Shown: positions 63,231 to 64,000 of the stretch, piece by piece
Layout: each line of letters opens with the position of its first letter
Position numbering within the stretch: the first letter of the stretch is position 1
Assembly: GCF_900090305.1 (NCBI RefSeq)
Contig: NZ_LT607751.1
Span: forward strand, 3,596,001-3,660,000
DNA length: 64,000 nt
Direction of reading: 5' to 3'
Source of the DNA: Micromonospora siamensis
GTDB lineage: Bacteria; Actinomycetota; Actinomycetes; Mycobacteriales; Micromonosporaceae
Made by a program: the position numbers and the translations under genes
The notes under the pieces: model-generated
The model's input: the letters and a program-made list of their open reading frames with translations, nothing else
The model's database searches: none
Told to the model about the DNA's origin: nothing

Positions 63231-64000
63231 ACGTCGACCGCATCCTCCCCACCGACGAGGCCCGCGACCTGCTGGACCTCGCCACCGAACTCGCCGACCG
63301 GGAACTGGCCCCGAAGGCCGCCGAGTTCGAGCAGCGCGCCGAGTTCCCCCGGGAGGTGCTGCGCACCCTCGGCCGGGCCGGCCTGCTCGGCCTGCCGTAC
63401 GCCGAGGAGCACGGCGGCGCCGCCCAGCCGTACGAGGTGTACCTCCAGGTGCTGGAGATCCTGGCCAGCCGCTGGTTGGCGGTGGCCGAGGCGGTCAGCG
63501 TGCACACCCTGTCCTGCTACCCGGTGGCCCAGTTCGGCACCGACGCGCAGCGCAAGCTGCTGCCCGACATGATCGGTGGCGAGCTGCTCGGCGCGTACTG
63601 CCTCTCCGAGCCGCAGGGCGGCTCCGACGCGGCGGCGCTGACCACGAAGGCCGTCCGGGACGGCGACGACTACGTGGTCACCGGCACCAAGGCGTGGATC
63701 ACCCACGCGCGGGTCGCCGACTTCTACAACATCTTCTGCCGCACCGGCGGGCCGGGCGCGAAGGGCATCTCCTGCCTGCTCGCCGACCGGAACACCCCCG
63801 GCATCGCGCCGCAGGCCGCCGAGCGGACCATGGGCCTGCACGCCTCCCCGGTCGCGCAGATCGCCTTCGACGACGCCCGGGTGCCCGCCGACCGGCTGAT
63901 CGGCGGCGAGGGGATGGGCTTCACCATCGCCATGTCCGCCCTGGACTCCGGCCGCCTCGGCATCGCCGCCTGCGCCGTCGGCCTGGCCCAGGCCGCCCTG
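63227..64000 (+). CDS. Acyl-CoA dehydrogenase (3' truncated by window edge)
   Basis: 258 residues visible, still open at the end. LLDLATELADRELAPKAAEFEQRAEFPREVLRTLGRAGLLGLPYAEEHGG is the acyl-CoA dehydrogenase N-terminal helical domain; AYCLSEPQGGSDAAALTTKAVRDGDDYVVTGTKAWITHARVAD is the FAD/substrate segment. It resembles short-chain or glutaryl-type enzymes. The ATGA overlap with the peptidase gene is unexpected functionally. Confidence 0.92.
   Translation, partial: MNVDRILPTDEARDLLDLATELADRELAPKAAEFEQRAEFPREVLRTLGRAGLLGLPYAEEHGGAAQPYEVYLQVLEILASRWLAVAEAVSVHTLSCYPVAQFGTDAQRKLLPDMIGGELLGAYCLSEPQGGSDAAALTTKAVRDGDDYVVTGTKAWITHARVADFYNIFCRTGGPGAKGISCLLADRNTPGIAPQAAERTMGLHASPVAQIAFDDARVPADRLIGGEGMGFTIAMSALDSGRLGIAACAVGLAQAAL

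Overview
The window is very GC-rich, densely packed actinobacterial chromosome. The order pafC - small membrane gene - tatA - tatC, a HelY-type Ski2-like helicase, an ECF42-like sigma factor beside a DGPF protein, many candidate leaderless genes and GTG starts all suggest the family Micromonosporaceae (Micromonospora or a close relative). The genus is an inference; no rRNA or other species marker is present. No tRNA, rRNA, CRISPR array or prophage was recognised.

Layout. 1-2,560: the end of pafC (regulator of the proteasome/DNA-damage locus), a small membrane protein, tatA and tatC, closed by a strong bidirectional terminator. 2,569-7,948 (minus): a complete Opp/Dpp-type peptide importer (lipoprotein, two permeases, two ATPases) with every downstream gene overlapping by 4 bp. 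8,095-20,876: mixed metabolism and regulation. It holds a Cys-containing small protein, a DGPF/ECF42 sigma pair, two lipid kinases, a cobalamin-binding-like protein, kynureninase, an alcohol dehydrogenase, a secreted fasciclin protein, an EamA exporter, an intact IS30-family element (18,086-19,299, CAG target duplication) inserted in the 3' end of a tetR gene, and a HAD hydrolase. 20,962-29,512: helY, a stand-alone MHYT membrane sensor, a GHL10-type secreted glycosidase, a dehalogenase-like hydrolase and a divergent SARP regulator. 29,558-35,688: a lipid or lactone catabolic block (SDR, TetR, acyl-CoA dehydrogenase; divergently SDR, acyl-CoA ligase, phosphotriesterase-like lactonase) around a 20-bp palindrome that is probably the TetR operator. 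35,736-42,836: small enzymes, a 5'-3' exonuclease, a DUF4037 protein, a MalY-like aminotransferase, and a TraR/DksA zinc-finger gene whose leader carries an intrinsic terminator immediately before the ribosome site.

42,886-61,633 is largely carbohydrate and signalling. A Tat-exported CBM2-GH5 cellulase sits behind a CebR-like box. A cNMP-domain histidine kinase overlaps a receiver/thioredoxin-reductase-like fusion. A secreted beta-helix protein carries two nearly identical discoidin modules. Then come a GNAT enzyme, a cysteine-free ribosomal protein L36, a DUF5709 protein and a ROK regulator. A LacI regulator precedes a second Opp-type importer operon that ends with a GH1 beta-glucosidase. 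The plausible logic is that exported cellulase cuts beta-glucan, the Opp-type importer brings in oligosaccharides, GH1 hydrolyses them, and LacI/ROK/CebR-type regulators control the genes. The window ends with a 44-codon ORF, a leaderless M24 peptidase and a cut-off acyl-CoA dehydrogenase.

Most notable signals: the two-component redox-like module at 44,481-47,578 in which the CATC of thioredoxin reductase is replaced by STAT; the attenuator-like leader of the DksA-type gene; the IS30 insertion that supplies a new stop codon to tetR; the palindrome of the acyl-CoA/lactonase cluster; a 17-bp perfect hairpin between the binding-protein and ATPase genes of the sugar operon; and a recurring leaderless-promoter geometry at about fifteen genes.
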